Part shown: in pieces, positions 1 through 9,639 of the stretch | Position numbering within the stretch: the first letter of the stretch is position 1 | Layout of the letters: every line of letters starts with the position of its first letter | Source of the DNA: UBA9676 sp963730065 | GTDB taxonomy: Bacteria; Actinomycetota; Actinomycetes; Streptosporangiales; Streptosporangiaceae | Length of the DNA stretch: 64,000 bases | Reading direction: 5' to 3' | NCBI GenBank assembly: GCA_963730065.1 | Contig: CAVSQL010000001.1 | Span: 62,001-126,000, forward strand | Translations under genes and position numbers: made by a program | Notes under the pieces: model-generated | What the model was told of the DNA's origin: nothing | The model's database searches: none | What the model saw: the letters and a program-made list of their open reading frames with translations, nothing else

Positions 1-1
1 G

Positions 2-3000
2 GCGCTCATCGCGGCGCTGACCAGCTTCTGGGTGCAGGCCCTCGCCCAGGCGGTCAACGGCCAGCTGAGGCAGGCACCGGGCATGTCCATAGCCGTCAGC
101 GGCCAGGTCAACGCCCGCACCGCCGCCGCCGATGAGCCTGCCGTCCGCACCACGATGCGCACCGTTTTCGGCCACATCCCGTACCGGCTGTACGGCGGCG
201 CCCTCTGGTCCGACCCGCTCGGGCTGACCAGGGCGGGCCAGGGCGCACCGGCGGCAGCGCAGAACGGCCGCACCGTCCAGCTCGCCGAGGCCGCCACCCT
301 CGGCCAGATCAGGACCCACACCGTGCTGGTGAACGGGGCTTGGCCCGGCCCGCCCAAACCCGGCGGGCCCGTCCCGGTCGCCGTGCCCGCGACGGCCGCT
401 ACCCAGCTGCGGGCGGGCCCCGGCACCGTGCTCGCGGCGCGAGACCGCGACACGAAAAGACCGGTGCGGCTGCGGGTCACCGGCGTGTTCAGGCTGCGGG
501 ATCCGCGGGCGCTCTACTGGGGCCTGGACACCCTGGGGACATCCGGCATCAGTGTCCAGCCCCCGTACGTGACCTACGGCCCGCTGGTGGTCAGCCCCGC
601 GGCTTTCGGCCGCGGCGGCCTCACGGTTGGCCAGGTGTCCTGGGTCGCCGTGCCAGACGCGGCGCGCATCGGCGTCGGCGTCGCGGAGCTGGCCACCCGG
701 ATCGGCCATGCGGAGGCGTTTCTCAGCGGCACCGCGAGCCTGGGCGGGCTGCAGGTCAGCAGCGGCATGCCGCAGGCGCTCACCGGTACCGGCCTCAACC
801 TCGCGGTGGCACGGTCGCTGCTGACCATCGGCACCCTGCAGTTCCTGCTCCTGGCCGCCGCCGCGCTGGTGCTGCCCGCCCGGCTGCTCGCCAGCCACCG
901 CGACGAGGAATCCGCCCTGCTCAGCGCGCGGGGAGCCCGGCGCTGGCAGCTGGTGTCGCCCGGACTGGCGGAGGCGGTCCTGCTCGGCGGGACCGCTGCC
1001 GTGGTGGGAGCGCTGGCCGGGAGCCGCCTGGCTGGCCTGCTGGTGAACACCCCCGTGCTGCGGGCGGCCGGCCTGCACGTGACCGGGCTGCCGCCAGGGG
1101 TGTGGTGGGCGGCGCTGGCCGTCCTCACGCTCTGCACGGCGATCATGCTCGGGACGGCGCTGAGACCGGCGGCGCCGGGGGAGGCCAGAGTCCGCCGGGG
1201 AAGGCAGGCAGCGATCGCGTCGATCGCCCGCGCCGGCGGCGATCTCGCGCTGCTGGCCCTGGCGCTGGTGGCGATCCTGGAGCTGCGCACGTATTCCGCC
1301 GTCGCCCACACAACAGCGGGCGGGATCGGCATCGACCCGGTGCCGGTGGCCGCGCCCGCGCTCGCCCTGGCCGCCGTCACGCTGATCACGCTCCGCGTCC
1401 TCCCGTTCCTGGCCCGGGCGGTCAACCGGATCACCGTGGGGACAAGGCGGCTCGGCGCAGCGCTGGCGAGCTGGGAGATCAGCAGGCGGCCCGTCAGCCA
1501 GAGCGGCCCCGTCCTGCTCGTCATCCTCGCCGTCGCGACCGGGACGGTGGCCCTCACCCAGCGCGCGAGCTGGCAGCAATCCGCACACGACCAGGCCGCC
1601 TTCGCGGTCGGCGCGGACGTACGGGTGACCACATCGAGGCCGGCCCAGCTGGCCACGGCCGGGGCCGTGGCCCGGGCACCGGGGGTCAGCGCCGCCACGC
1701 CCATCACCCGGTTCAGCCCGGGCTCCGGAGGCGAGGTGCTCGCTCTCGACGGGCGGACGGCCACGGCCGTGGTGCCGCTGCGCCGCGACCTGTCACCGCT
1801 CCCCCCGGCCGCCCTCTGGAGACGGATCACACCGAGATGGGCGGCGGGCATTCCCCTGCCCGGGCACCCCGCCCGGCTCGCGATCACCGCCAGCCTGGAC
1901 AGCGGGGCGGGGGCAGCCAGCCTCGGCCGGGCGCCGGCCACCGTGACGATCCAGGATGCTCACGGCACCGACTACGAGGTGCCGGCCGGGGTGCTGCCCG
2001 CGGATGGCCGGGCGCACCGGCTGATCGCCGTGCTCTCCGGCACGCGGCAGGCGGTCTACCCGCTGCGGCTGCTCGGGGTTTCGCTGGAGTACCAGCTGCC
2101 GCCCTACGCCGGCCAGCGGTACGCCCGCCCGGAAGCGGGGCTGACGATTCGCAGCCTGGCCACCGCATCGGCGGAGGCCGGGGCGTTCGCCCCCGCGTTC
2201 GCGGCAGGCAACGCGCTGCGGGCCTGGACGCCGTCGGTGACATCGCCCGAACTGAACGGCCTGGCGGCCATCAACTTCGGGGGTGACGGGCCGGGCGCCC
2301 TGGGGCTCCAGCCCTCGGTCGCGGACTGGGCACCTGCCGCTGGCCGGGCGGTGTCGCTGAGCTTCCTGCCCGGCGAAAGCCCCGCCGCCGGGGCCCTGCA
2401 GGCGGACGGGGCCACCGCGGCAGATGTCGTGGGCGTGATGTCCATGGCCGCGCCCGTCCCGGTCAGGGTCGTTCCCGGGATTGCCACGGCGTCGTTCCTG
2501 CGCTCCAGCCACGCCCACGTGGGGACGATCATGCCGCTCAGTCTCGGCGGCGTAGCGGTTCCCGTGAAGATCGTGGCCACGGTGACCGACTTCCCGACGA
2601 TCACCGGTCCGGGCGGCGCGCTCATCGTGGATCAGACGGCGCTGGGGCGGCTGCTGGCCAGCAAGGGAGCGGTGCCGCCGCCCGTGACCGAGTGGTTGCT
2701 GCGGACGCCCGCCGGCCGGGTCCCGGCCGGCCTTCCGCCCGGGTCCGCCGTTGCCACCCGTGTGCGCGCGACCACGGCCCTGCTCACCAACCCGCTCTCG
2801 GTAGCGCCGCAGCAGGCGGCGCTGGCGATCGCGGTCGCCTCGGTGCTGCTCGCGGTCGTCGGCTTCTCGGTCAGCGTGGCCGCGAGCCTGCGGGCCAGGC
2901 GGGTGCAAAGGGCGGTGCTCTCGGCGCTCGGCGTGTCCCGGGCCGGGCTGGCCAGCCAGCTGTGCCTGGAGCAGCTGCTGCTGAGCCTGCCCGCGGCGTG

Positions 3001-3226
3001 CACCGGGCTGCTGGCCGGCGTGCTCATAGCCCACCTGGTGGTCCCCGCGGACACCCTCACCACCGCCGCCACGCTCCCGGTCCCACCGGTCCTGGTGATG
3101 ATCCCGCTGGGCTGGGCCGCCGTGCTCGCGCTCGCGATCGCGGCGATCCCCGTGGCCGCGGCCGCCGCCACCGTGGCCCTCCGGCCCGACCCCGCACCGC
3201 AGCTGCGCACCGCGGAGGCGGTGTGA
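2..3226 (+). CDS. FtsX-like ABC transporter permease (5' end outside window)
   Basis: Membrane subunit of a MacB/LolCDE-type ABC system, a family that moves lipids, peptides or drugs out of the membrane or acts mechanically on the envelope. The frame is open from base 2 with hydrophobic residues (ALIAALTSFWVQAL), so the first membrane helix starts before the window; the GTG at 32 is probably not the true start. About 1070 residues are visible: a periplasmic domain, a helix near residue 265-290 followed by the FtsX-like cytoplasmic loop (RDEESALLSARGA), several more helices to about 500, a second large extracytoplasmic domain, and three C-terminal helices (about 925-1060). The stop TGA overlaps the next gene's ATG. 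The substrate cannot be told from sequence. Confidence 0.85.
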   Translation, partial: ALIAALTSFWVQALAQAVNGQLRQAPGMSIAVSGQVNARTAAADEPAVRTTMRTVFGHIPYRLYGGALWSDPLGLTRAGQGAPAAAQNGRTVQLAEAATLGQIRTHTVLVNGAWPGPPKPGGPVPVAVPATAATQLRAGPGTVLAARDRDTKRPVRLRVTGVFRLRDPRALYWGLDTLGTSGISVQPPYVTYGPLVVSPAAFGRGGLTVGQVSWVAVPDAARIGVGVAELATRIGHAEAFLSGTASLGGLQVSSGMPQALTGTGLNLAVARSLLTIGTLQFLLLAAAALVLPARLLASHRDEESALLSARGARRWQLVSPGLAEAVLLGGTAAVVGALAGSRLAGLLVNTPVLRAAGLHVTGLPPGVWWAALAVLTLCTAIMLGTALRPAAPGEARVRRGRQAAIASIARAGGDLALLALALVAILELRTYSAVAHTTAGGIGIDPVPVAAPALALAAVTLITLRVLPFLARAVNRITVGTRRLGAALASWEISRRPVSQSGPVLLVILAVATGTVALTQRASWQQSAHDQAAFAVGADVRVTTSRPAQLATAGAVARAPGVSAATPITRFSPGSGGEVLALDGRTATAVVPLRRDLSPLPPAALWRRITPRWAAGIPLPGHPARLAITASLDSGAGAASLGRAPATVTIQDAHGTDYEVPAGVLPADGRAHRLIAVLSGTRQAVYPLRLLGVSLEYQLPPYAGQRYARPEAGLTIRSLATASAEAGAFAPAFAAGNALRAWTPSVTSPELNGLAAINFGGDGPGALGLQPSVADWAPAAGRAVSLSFLPGESPAAGALQADGATAADVVGVMSMAAPVPVRVVPGIATASFLRSSHAHVGTIMPLSLGGVAVPVKIVATVTDFPTITGPGGALIVDQTALGRLLASKGAVPPPVTEWLLRTPAGRVPAGLPPGSAVATRVRATTALLTNPLSVAPQQAALAIAVASVLLAVVGFSVSVAASLRARRVQRAVLSALGVSRAGLASQLCLEQLLLSLPAACTGLLAGVLIAHLVVPADTLTTAATLPVPPVLVMIPLGWAAVLALAIAAIPVAAAAATVALRPDPAPQLRTAEAV

Positions 3227-5934
3227 TGGGGCCGGCGCGCCGGCTGAAGGCCAGGTGGGCGGGCCTGACCGGCACCGGGGCCGCCGCCAGCGTCAGCCTG
3301 GGCCTGCTGGTGTTCTTCTGTGTCTTCGTGGCCGTGGCCGGGCCGCGTGACAGCCTCGGCGTACGCACGCACGCCTTCCGGCAGGCGCTCAGCGCGACAC
3401 CGGTGACCGCCAAATCCGTGGCCGCGACGCTTGACTTCACCACCTTCGCCAGTGCCCTGGGTGGGCAGTTCGCCGTGAGCAACCTCACCGCGGCCCGGGA
3501 CGAACTCGCCGCCAATCTGGCCAAGGCCCGGGTGCCGCTCGCGCGCGGTGCGAGCTGGTCGGGCGTGACCTCGGCCTACGCACGGGTGTCAGGCGCCGGA
3601 CCGGGGGCAACGAAGGGCTGCGCACCCCCGGAGATGGAGGTTCTCTACCGCGACCGGCTCAGCCGCTACGCCCGGCTGGTCTCCGGGCGGCTGCCGGGCG
3701 CCCCGGCCAGCGGCCAGCCGGCGATCTTGCCGGTCGCCGTCACGCCAGCCACCGCGGCCCGGTTCGGGCTGAGACCGGGCAGCCGCCTGGGCATGGCCGG
3801 GGTCACGCTGCTAGTCACCGGGATCGTCCGCCCGGTCTCCCCCGGCTCCCCCTTCTGGACCCTGGACCCTGATGCCGCCGCGCCCACGCAGAACTCCTGC
3901 GGCCATACGGTCGCAGCCACCTACTGGCTCGGTGCGGCGTTCGTCGGCCAGGCCGGGATGCCGACCTTCCTGTCCCGGCTGAACACCTTCCGTATGCAGC
4001 TGACCTGGGATTACCCGCTCAACGTCAGCCACCTGACGGCCGACCAGGCGCCTGCGCTCGAGAATGAGCTGACCAATGGACTCACCCAGGCGGGGCAGCT
4101 CGTCACCAGCACCAACGGCCAGCCCACGCTGGTGGGCATGTCCGCGGGGCTGGTCGGCGTCGTCGCCGTGTTCATCCAGGAGGACCGCGCGGTCGGCGGC
4201 GTGCTCGGCCTGCTTTATGTGAGCCTGACCGTCATCGGCGCGGTCGCGGTCCTGCTCGGAGCGCTGCTGGTGGCCGAGCACCGCAGCGAGGAGTTCGCCG
4301 TCATGCGCGCGCGGGGGGCATCCCTGCGGCAGCTCGCCCGGGTCGCTCTGCGCGCGGGGGCCGTCGTCACGCTCCCCGCCGCGGTGGCGGGTGCGGCGCT
4401 CGCGGTGAGCCTGACGCCCGGCGCCGGCGAGCCGCTGGAATGGTGGCTGGGCGGCGCCGTCGTCCTCGTGGCGCTGGCCGGGCTGCCGCTGATCGTGGTG
4501 TATACGCACCGGCCGGCCGCCCGTGCCAGCCGGCAGCAGCCGCGCCGCGGGGTGGCCCGCCGGAGGGCGGCACGGCGGCTGGTCGCCGAGGTTACCGCGA
4601 TCGCCCTGGCAGTGGGGGGCCTCCTCGTGCTGCGGGAGCAGGGGCCGCACACGGCCGGCAGCGACATCTACGCCCGGGCTGCGCCGGTGCTCGTCGCGAT
4701 CCCGGCCGCCATCGTGGTGATGCGCTGCTACCCGGTCGTGGTCCGCTGGCTGATGCTTCTGGCCGGGGCGCGCCCCGGAGTCACCGCGTATGTGGGGCTG
4801 GCGCGATCCTCACGCGGCCCGAGGACCGCGATGCTGCCGATATTCGCGCTGATCCTGGGGCTCGCCGTGGTGGCGTTCGGGGCCATGGTGCACGCCGCCG
4901 TGGTGCGTGGCGAAGTGGCCGCATCGTGGCAGCAGACCGGGGCGGACGCGGTGGTGGACGCGTCGGGCTCGTACCTGCCGTTCGGCGCGGCGGTCCAGCG
5001 GGCGATCACCGCGGTGCCCGGTATCGAGCGCACGGCAACCGTCCTGGTGACGACCGGATCGCCGTCCAACAGCGGTGCGCTGGCGGTCGCGGCGGTGAAC
5101 CCGGCCCGGTATGCGGCCCTGATCGCGGACACCCCGGCGCCCAGGTTCCCGGCCGCGGCGCTGGCCAGGCGGCACACCGGCCCCGGGAACCAGGGGACGG
5201 TCCCGGCGCTGGCCACCCGCGCGGCGGCCTACCAGCTCGGGCGCGGAAGCACGGCCCTGCAGATAGGCACGCTGAAACTGGCCATCCGGGTGGTTGGGAC
5301 GGTGAACGGCGTTCCCGGCGTCGCCGGGCCCGCCGTCGTGGTGCTGCCGGACTGGGCCTTCGGCGCGAAGCCGCCGCCGCCCACCCTGATGCTGGTGATC
5401 GGCCCGCATCTCGATGGGCCGAAGTTGGTCTCGGTCGCGCAGCGGGCCCTCCCCGCCGCCACCGTCACCTTGCGCTCACAGGCGCTGGCCGAGCTGACCG
5501 GTGCGCCGCTGCCGCACGGCGGGAGCGTGGCCCTCACGGTGGGCGCCGCCGCAGCCGCCGGGCTCAGCCTGGTGATCCTGCTGATCACGCTGGTGCTCAG
5601 CGCCCGGTCCAGGGAGCTGACCCTGGCCCGGATGGCGGCGATGGGCCTTTCCCAGGCGCAGGCCCGCTGGCTGGTGGTGGCCGAGGCGCTGCCGCTGATC
5701 GTGGCGGCCATCGTCGGTGGGGTCGCGTCCGCCTGGGCCCTGGCCTCGCTCATCGGCCCGTCCATCAGCCTGTCAGCGTTCACCGGAACCAGTGCCGCCG
5801 TGCCCGTCCAGGCCGAGCCGGCCCCGCTGGCCGCGGCCGCGGCCGGGCTGATGGCCGTGGCGTTCGCCGCGCTGGCCATCCAGACCGTCATCGCCGACCG
5901 CCGCGGCGTGGCCCGCACCCTGAGAATGGACTGA
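3226..5934 (+). CDS. FtsX-like ABC transporter permease, second subunit
   Basis: A 902-residue partner permease. The ATG at 3226 shares one base with the TGA of the upstream permease, so the two are translationally coupled; an upstream extension of this frame would lie inside the previous gene and is rejected. An N-terminal helix (about residues 22-38) is followed by a large extracytoplasmic domain, a central helix group with an FtsX-type loop (HRSEEFAVMRARGASLRQLA, near 350), another extracytoplasmic domain and three C-terminal helices with a second loop (RSRELTLARMAAMGLS). Two FtsX repeats in one chain is usual for large actinobacterial members. It probably forms a heterodimer with the upstream gene, powered by the two ATPases downstream. 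Confidence 0.85.
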   Translation: MGPARRLKARWAGLTGTGAAASVSLGLLVFFCVFVAVAGPRDSLGVRTHAFRQALSATPVTAKSVAATLDFTTFASALGGQFAVSNLTAARDELAANLAKARVPLARGASWSGVTSAYARVSGAGPGATKGCAPPEMEVLYRDRLSRYARLVSGRLPGAPASGQPAILPVAVTPATAARFGLRPGSRLGMAGVTLLVTGIVRPVSPGSPFWTLDPDAAAPTQNSCGHTVAATYWLGAAFVGQAGMPTFLSRLNTFRMQLTWDYPLNVSHLTADQAPALENELTNGLTQAGQLVTSTNGQPTLVGMSAGLVGVVAVFIQEDRAVGGVLGLLYVSLTVIGAVAVLLGALLVAEHRSEEFAVMRARGASLRQLARVALRAGAVVTLPAAVAGAALAVSLTPGAGEPLEWWLGGAVVLVALAGLPLIVVYTHRPAARASRQQPRRGVARRRAARRLVAEVTAIALAVGGLLVLREQGPHTAGSDIYARAAPVLVAIPAAIVVMRCYPVVVRWLMLLAGARPGVTAYVGLARSSRGPRTAMLPIFALILGLAVVAFGAMVHAAVVRGEVAASWQQTGADAVVDASGSYLPFGAAVQRAITAVPGIERTATVLVTTGSPSNSGALAVAAVNPARYAALIADTPAPRFPAAALARRHTGPGNQGTVPALATRAAAYQLGRGSTALQIGTLKLAIRVVGTVNGVPGVAGPAVVVLPDWAFGAKPPPPTLMLVIGPHLDGPKLVSVAQRALPAATVTLRSQALAELTGAPLPHGGSVALTVGAAAAAGLSLVILLITLVLSARSRELTLARMAAMGLSQAQARWLVVAEALPLIVAAIVGGVASAWALASLIGPSISLSAFTGTSAAVPVQAEPAPLAAAAAGLMAVAFAALAIQTVIADRRGVARTLRMD

Positions 5935-5955
5935 GATGCCGAAGGAGCGACGCGG

Positions 5956-6975
5956 ATGACCAGCAGAGCGGAACCAGGCCGGGTCCCCGGTTCCGACGGG
6001 CAGGCCAGCGCCACCGTCGCGGCGGCCACCGGGATCGACGAGCTTGGCGCCGAGGCCCGCCGCGCCCGGGCCTCCTACGGGGAAGGGGCGCTCATCGTCT
6101 GTGACCGGGTGGTGCGGATCTATTCCGGGGACGGTATCGAGGTCCAGGCCCTTCAGGGACTCGACCTGGTGGTCGGCGAGGGTGAGCTGACGGCCCTGGT
6201 GGGCGCGTCGGGCAGCGGCAAATCCACGCTGATGAACATCCTCGCCGGGCTCGATACCCCGACGGCGGGGACGGTCCGGGTCAGTGGGCACGACCTCGGC
6301 GCCATGACCGCCAAGGAGCGGCTCGCCTACCGGCGCTCGGTGGTGGGATTCCTGTGGCAGCAGGCCTCACGCAACCTGCTCCCGTACCTGACCGGGCGGC
6401 AGAACGTCATGATGCCGATGAGCTTCAGCCGGGTCGGCAGGCGCGAGCGCGATCGGCGGGCCAGCCAGCTCCTTGAGACACTCGGCGTGGCACACTGCTC
6501 CGACCGCACGCCGGACAGGATGTCCGGCGGCGAGCAGCAGCGCACGGCCATCGCGACGGCGCTGGCCAATCAGCCGCGGGTGCTGCTCGCCGACGAGCCG
6601 ACCGGCGAGCTGGACACCGCGACCTCCCTCGATGTGTTCGCCGCCATGCAGACGGCCAACAGCGAGCTCGGGGCGACCATCCTGGTCGTGACGCACGACC
6701 CGACGGTGTCGGCGCAGGTCCGGCGCACGATAGCGATACGTGACGGCCGCACGAGCAGCGAGACCCTGCGGCGGGCCGCGGCCGGCGGGGAGGGTGACAC
6801 CACCCACCACACGGTCGAGTACGCGGTCATGGACCGGGCCGGGCGGGTCCAGCTGCCGCGTGAGATGACCGAACCCCTCGGCATGGCCAACCGGGTCCGG
6901 CTGGAAGCGAGAGAGGACCACATCGGCGTATGGCCCGATGTGGACGCCGCGGACATGCGCGGGCGCGATGAGTAG
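5956..6975 (+). CDS. ABC transporter ATPase with a C-terminal AbrB-like hairpin segment
   Basis: ATP-binding subunit of LolD/MacB type, 339 residues. Seen directly: Walker A GASGSGKST, signature MSGGEQQR, Walker B VLLADEPTGE and the H-loop VVTHDP. The start ATG follows AAGGAG in the 21-base gap after the permease. After the nucleotide-binding domain (about residues 50-265) a tail near 288-330 contains DRAGRVQLPREM, then LGMANRVRLE, which resembles the swapped-hairpin fold of AbrB/MazE-type domains; that part is inference. The residues before 45 are a polar extension. The end overlaps the next ATPase gene by 8 bases. Confidence 0.85.
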   Translation: MTSRAEPGRVPGSDGQASATVAAATGIDELGAEARRARASYGEGALIVCDRVVRIYSGDGIEVQALQGLDLVVGEGELTALVGASGSGKSTLMNILAGLDTPTAGTVRVSGHDLGAMTAKERLAYRRSVVGFLWQQASRNLLPYLTGRQNVMMPMSFSRVGRRERDRRASQLLETLGVAHCSDRTPDRMSGGEQQRTAIATALANQPRVLLADEPTGELDTATSLDVFAAMQTANSELGATILVVTHDPTVSAQVRRTIAIRDGRTSSETLRRAAAGGEGDTTHHTVEYAVMDRAGRVQLPREMTEPLGMANRVRLEAREDHIGVWPDVDAADMRGRDE

Positions 6976-7693
6976 CGCTGAGGCCCCGGCGCCCGCTGGC
7001 CTCGCGGCCGGCCGCGCGGCCGTCATGGTGTCGGCGCACGATGTGTCACGGACCTTCGGCAGCGGCGATACCGCCGTGCACGCGCTCCGCGGTGTCTCGC
7101 TAACGGTCGGGGAAGGCCAGCTCGTCGCGGTGCGCGGACGGTCGGGTTCCGGCAAGACCACGCTGCTTAACGTCATCGGCGGTCTCGATGTCCCGACCGG
7201 CGGCACCGTCCACGTGGCTGGGCAGGACGTCACCGGGATGACCGAACGGGATCGGGTGATGTTGCGCCGCGGCACGGTGGCGTTCATCTTCCAGTCTTTC
7301 GGCCTTATCCCGATGCTCTCCGCGGCCGAGAACGTGGGGGTCCCGCTGCGCATCACCGGCACGGAACCGCGCCAGCGCGAGGAAAGGGTACGGCTGCTGC
7401 TCAGCGTGGTCGGGCTGGAAGAGCACGCTAAGCAGCGGCCGAACGAGCTGTCGGGCGGCCAGCAGCAGCGGGTCGCCATCGCCAGGGCGCTCGCCCCCAG
7501 CCCCAAGCTGCTGATCGCCGACGAGCCCACCGGGCAGCTGGATTCGGAGACGGGCCGGCAGATCATGCGGCTGCTCCGGACGGTCGTGCGGTCGGAGGGC
7601 ATCACCGCCCTGGTCGCGACGCACGACGCCCAGCTCACCGATCTCGCCGACGACGTGCTCACGCTGGAGGACGGCCGGCTCGCCGGCCCCTGA
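6968..7693 (+). CDS. ABC transporter ATPase, second subunit
   Basis: A 241-residue LolD/MacB-type ATPase. Walker A is GRSGSGKTT, the signature LSGGQQQR, Walker B LLIADEPTGQ and the switch histidine is in VATHDAQ. I chose the ATG at 6968, which overlaps the end of the previous gene by 8 bases; an ATG 30 bases upstream in frame is less likely because it sits deeper in the previous gene. With two permeases and two ATPases the operon can build a complete heteromeric transporter. It is the last gene of the operon; the next gene is convergent. Confidence 0.85.
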   Translation: MSSAEAPAPAGLAAGRAAVMVSAHDVSRTFGSGDTAVHALRGVSLTVGEGQLVAVRGRSGSGKTTLLNVIGGLDVPTGGTVHVAGQDVTGMTERDRVMLRRGTVAFIFQSFGLIPMLSAAENVGVPLRITGTEPRQREERVRLLLSVVGLEEHAKQRPNELSGGQQQRVAIARALAPSPKLLIADEPTGQLDSETGRQIMRLLRTVVRSEGITALVATHDAQLTDLADDVLTLEDGRLAGP

Positions 7694-7815
7694 GGCCCCC
7701 GCGGCTGGCGCCGCACACCGCAATCAGCGCCCTTCGCCTGCTCACGGGTTACACGTCACTCACCCAACGATCCAAAACGGTCACAGGTGCCGGGTCCGCG
7801 ACGGTCCCGCGCATA

Positions 7816-9303
7816 TCAGCCTTTGTCCGGGCCCGATGGCAGGTCGGCCGAGCCGGGACGGGTGAGCGCGAGCGGGTTGACCACCTGGTCGAACACCTCC
7901 TCGCTGACGCCGTTGGCCAGGGCGGCCTGCTTGAGGGTCAGGTCGTGGTTGATGGCGTAGTGAGCGATGGCCGCGGCCTTGTCATAGCCGATGATGGGCG
8001 ACAGCGCGGTCACCATCATCACCGAGCGCCCGATGTTCTCGGTCAGCTTGGCCTCGTTGAGCCTGGTGCCCTCGACCATGAACTGCCGGAAGTGGTCGCA
8101 CATGTCGGCCATGATCAGTGCCGAGTGCAGGTAGTTCCTGATCAGGATCGGGCGGAAGGTGTTCAGCTCGAAGTTGCCCTCGGCGCCCCCCATGGTGACC
8201 GAGACGTCGGAGGCGATGACCTGGATGGCGACCATGAGCATGGCCTCGGCCTGGGTCGGGTTGACCTTGCCCGGCATGATCGACGACCCCGGTTCGTTGG
8301 CCGGGAAGAGCAGCTCGCCGAGACCGGTCCGCGGGCCGGAACCGAGCCAGCGCAGGTCATTGGCGATCTTGAACAGGGTCACCGCGGCCGCTTTGAGCCC
8401 GCCGTGTGCGCGCACCAGGCGGTCCAGCGTGCCCTGGGCGGCGAACTTGTTGGCGGCGGTCCGGAAGCTGGCGCCGGTCATCGACGCGATCTCCGCGGCG
8501 ACCTGCTCGCCGAAGCCCGGCGGGGCGTTCAGCCCGGTGCCGACGGCGGTGCCGCCCATGGCCAGCTCCAGCAGCCCGTTCGTGGCGTGCTCGACCTCGG
8601 CGATGGCGTCGTCGAGGGCGCTGACGTAGCCGGACCACTCCTGGCCGACGGTCAGCGGGGTGGCGTCCTCCAGGTGGGTCCGGCCGATCTTGACGACGTC
8701 GGCCCACTTGATTGCGTTGCGGTCGATAGCGTCGCGGAGCCGCCTGAGTGCGGGGATCGTCTTGTCCGTGGCCATCGCGTACGCGGCGATATGCATGGCC
8801 GTGGGGAAGGTGTCGTTGCTCGACTGGCTCATGTTCACGTGATCGTTGGGGTGGACCGGCGCCTGTGAGCCGAGCGTTCCCCCGACCAGCTGGATGCACC
8901 GGTTGGCGATGACCTCGTTTACGTTCATGTTGGACTGGGTCCCCGAGCCGGTCTGCCACACGTACAGCGGGAAATCCTCATCCAGCGCCCCGCTGATCAC
9001 CTCGTCGCAGACGCGCTGGATAAGCTGCCCCATCCACCCGGGCAGGCGGCCGCCCCTGGTGTTCACCAGCGCGGCCGCCTTCTTCACGTAGCCGTAGGCG
9101 TGGTACACCTCCTTCGGCATCCGGTCCATCCGGTCGTCCCCGATGCTGAAGTGCTCCAGGCTGCGCTGGGTCTGCGCGCCCCAGTACCGGTTGGCGGGTA
9201 CCTGAACCTCGCCCAGGCTGTCGAACTCCCGGCGCGTCCCGGTGGCATCCAGGCCAATGGGGACATCGAGGATCTTCGGTGCGTTGTCGCTGTGATCGCT
9301 CAT
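7816..9303 (-). CDS. fumC: Class II fumarate hydratase
   Basis: Interconverts fumarate and L-malate in the TCA cycle, as a cytosolic homotetramer. The 495-residue protein has the family signature GSSIMPGKVNP, which carries the mobile catalytic serine loop, the THLEDATP segment with the catalytic His region, and the substrate-site sequence SSNDTFPTA. GSSIMPGKVN favours fumarase over aspartase, although the two families are close. I chose the ATG at 9303 because AAGAGAG lies about 8 bases upstream; an in-frame start 45 bases earlier has no clear ribosome site. It stands alone, convergent with the ABC operon. Confidence 0.93.
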   Translation of the reverse strand: MSDHSDNAPKILDVPIGLDATGTRREFDSLGEVQVPANRYWGAQTQRSLEHFSIGDDRMDRMPKEVYHAYGYVKKAAALVNTRGGRLPGWMGQLIQRVCDEVISGALDEDFPLYVWQTGSGTQSNMNVNEVIANRCIQLVGGTLGSQAPVHPNDHVNMSQSSNDTFPTAMHIAAYAMATDKTIPALRRLRDAIDRNAIKWADVVKIGRTHLEDATPLTVGQEWSGYVSALDDAIAEVEHATNGLLELAMGGTAVGTGLNAPPGFGEQVAAEIASMTGASFRTAANKFAAQGTLDRLVRAHGGLKAAAVTLFKIANDLRWLGSGPRTGLGELLFPANEPGSSIMPGKVNPTQAEAMLMVAIQVIASDVSVTMGGAEGNFELNTFRPILIRNYLHSALIMADMCDHFRQFMVEGTRLNEAKLTENIGRSVMMVTALSPIIGYDKAAAIAHYAINHDLTLKQAALANGVSEEVFDQVVNPLALTRPGSADLPSGPDKG

Positions 9304-9639
9304 GATCGGCACTCTCTTCCGAAGTGCACCAGCGGGCCGGCCTGTCAACCAGCGTGAAACCAGTGGCGCTTGCCATCTTCACGGGCCTGGCTGCGGCCGT
9401 CCCAGCCGGGGTGGCGCCCGGCGTCGAACAGCATGATCAGCCACCGGGCGGGGCCGGCCATGACGACGATCGGGATGGGGGGCGAACTCAGGCCCGCCCG
9501 CCCCCTTCGGCCATGACGTCGCACCCGTGCATGTGCTCCGGGCGGCGGGGCCAGGCGCACTCCGCAGGCCGATACCCTGGCCACGGGCGGCGCGTGGGCC
9601 GCCTGTTCCGGGCCCGGACGCGAAGCTGAGGAGAAACCC
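9304..9639. other. Intergenic region between divergent fumC and ydcF-like genes
   Basis: A 336-base GC-rich stretch. Apart from the ribosome binding sites next to the two flanking starts (AAGAGAG for fumC; GAGGAG 7 bases before the GTG at 9640) I see no gene, repeat or terminator. Promoters for both genes must lie here but no convincing -10/-35 pair stands out. Confidence 0.5.

Noticed and set aside
340..2286. Long plus-strand frame of 648 codons inside the first permease gene
   Set aside because: It is a shadow frame: very Arg/Gly/Pro-rich, no domain, no ribosome site. High-GC genes commonly leave such open alternative frames.
1..7693. Antibiotic-export assignment for the ABC operon
   Set aside because: The FtsX/MacB-like family includes many functions and nothing in the neighbourhood supports a specific substrate.
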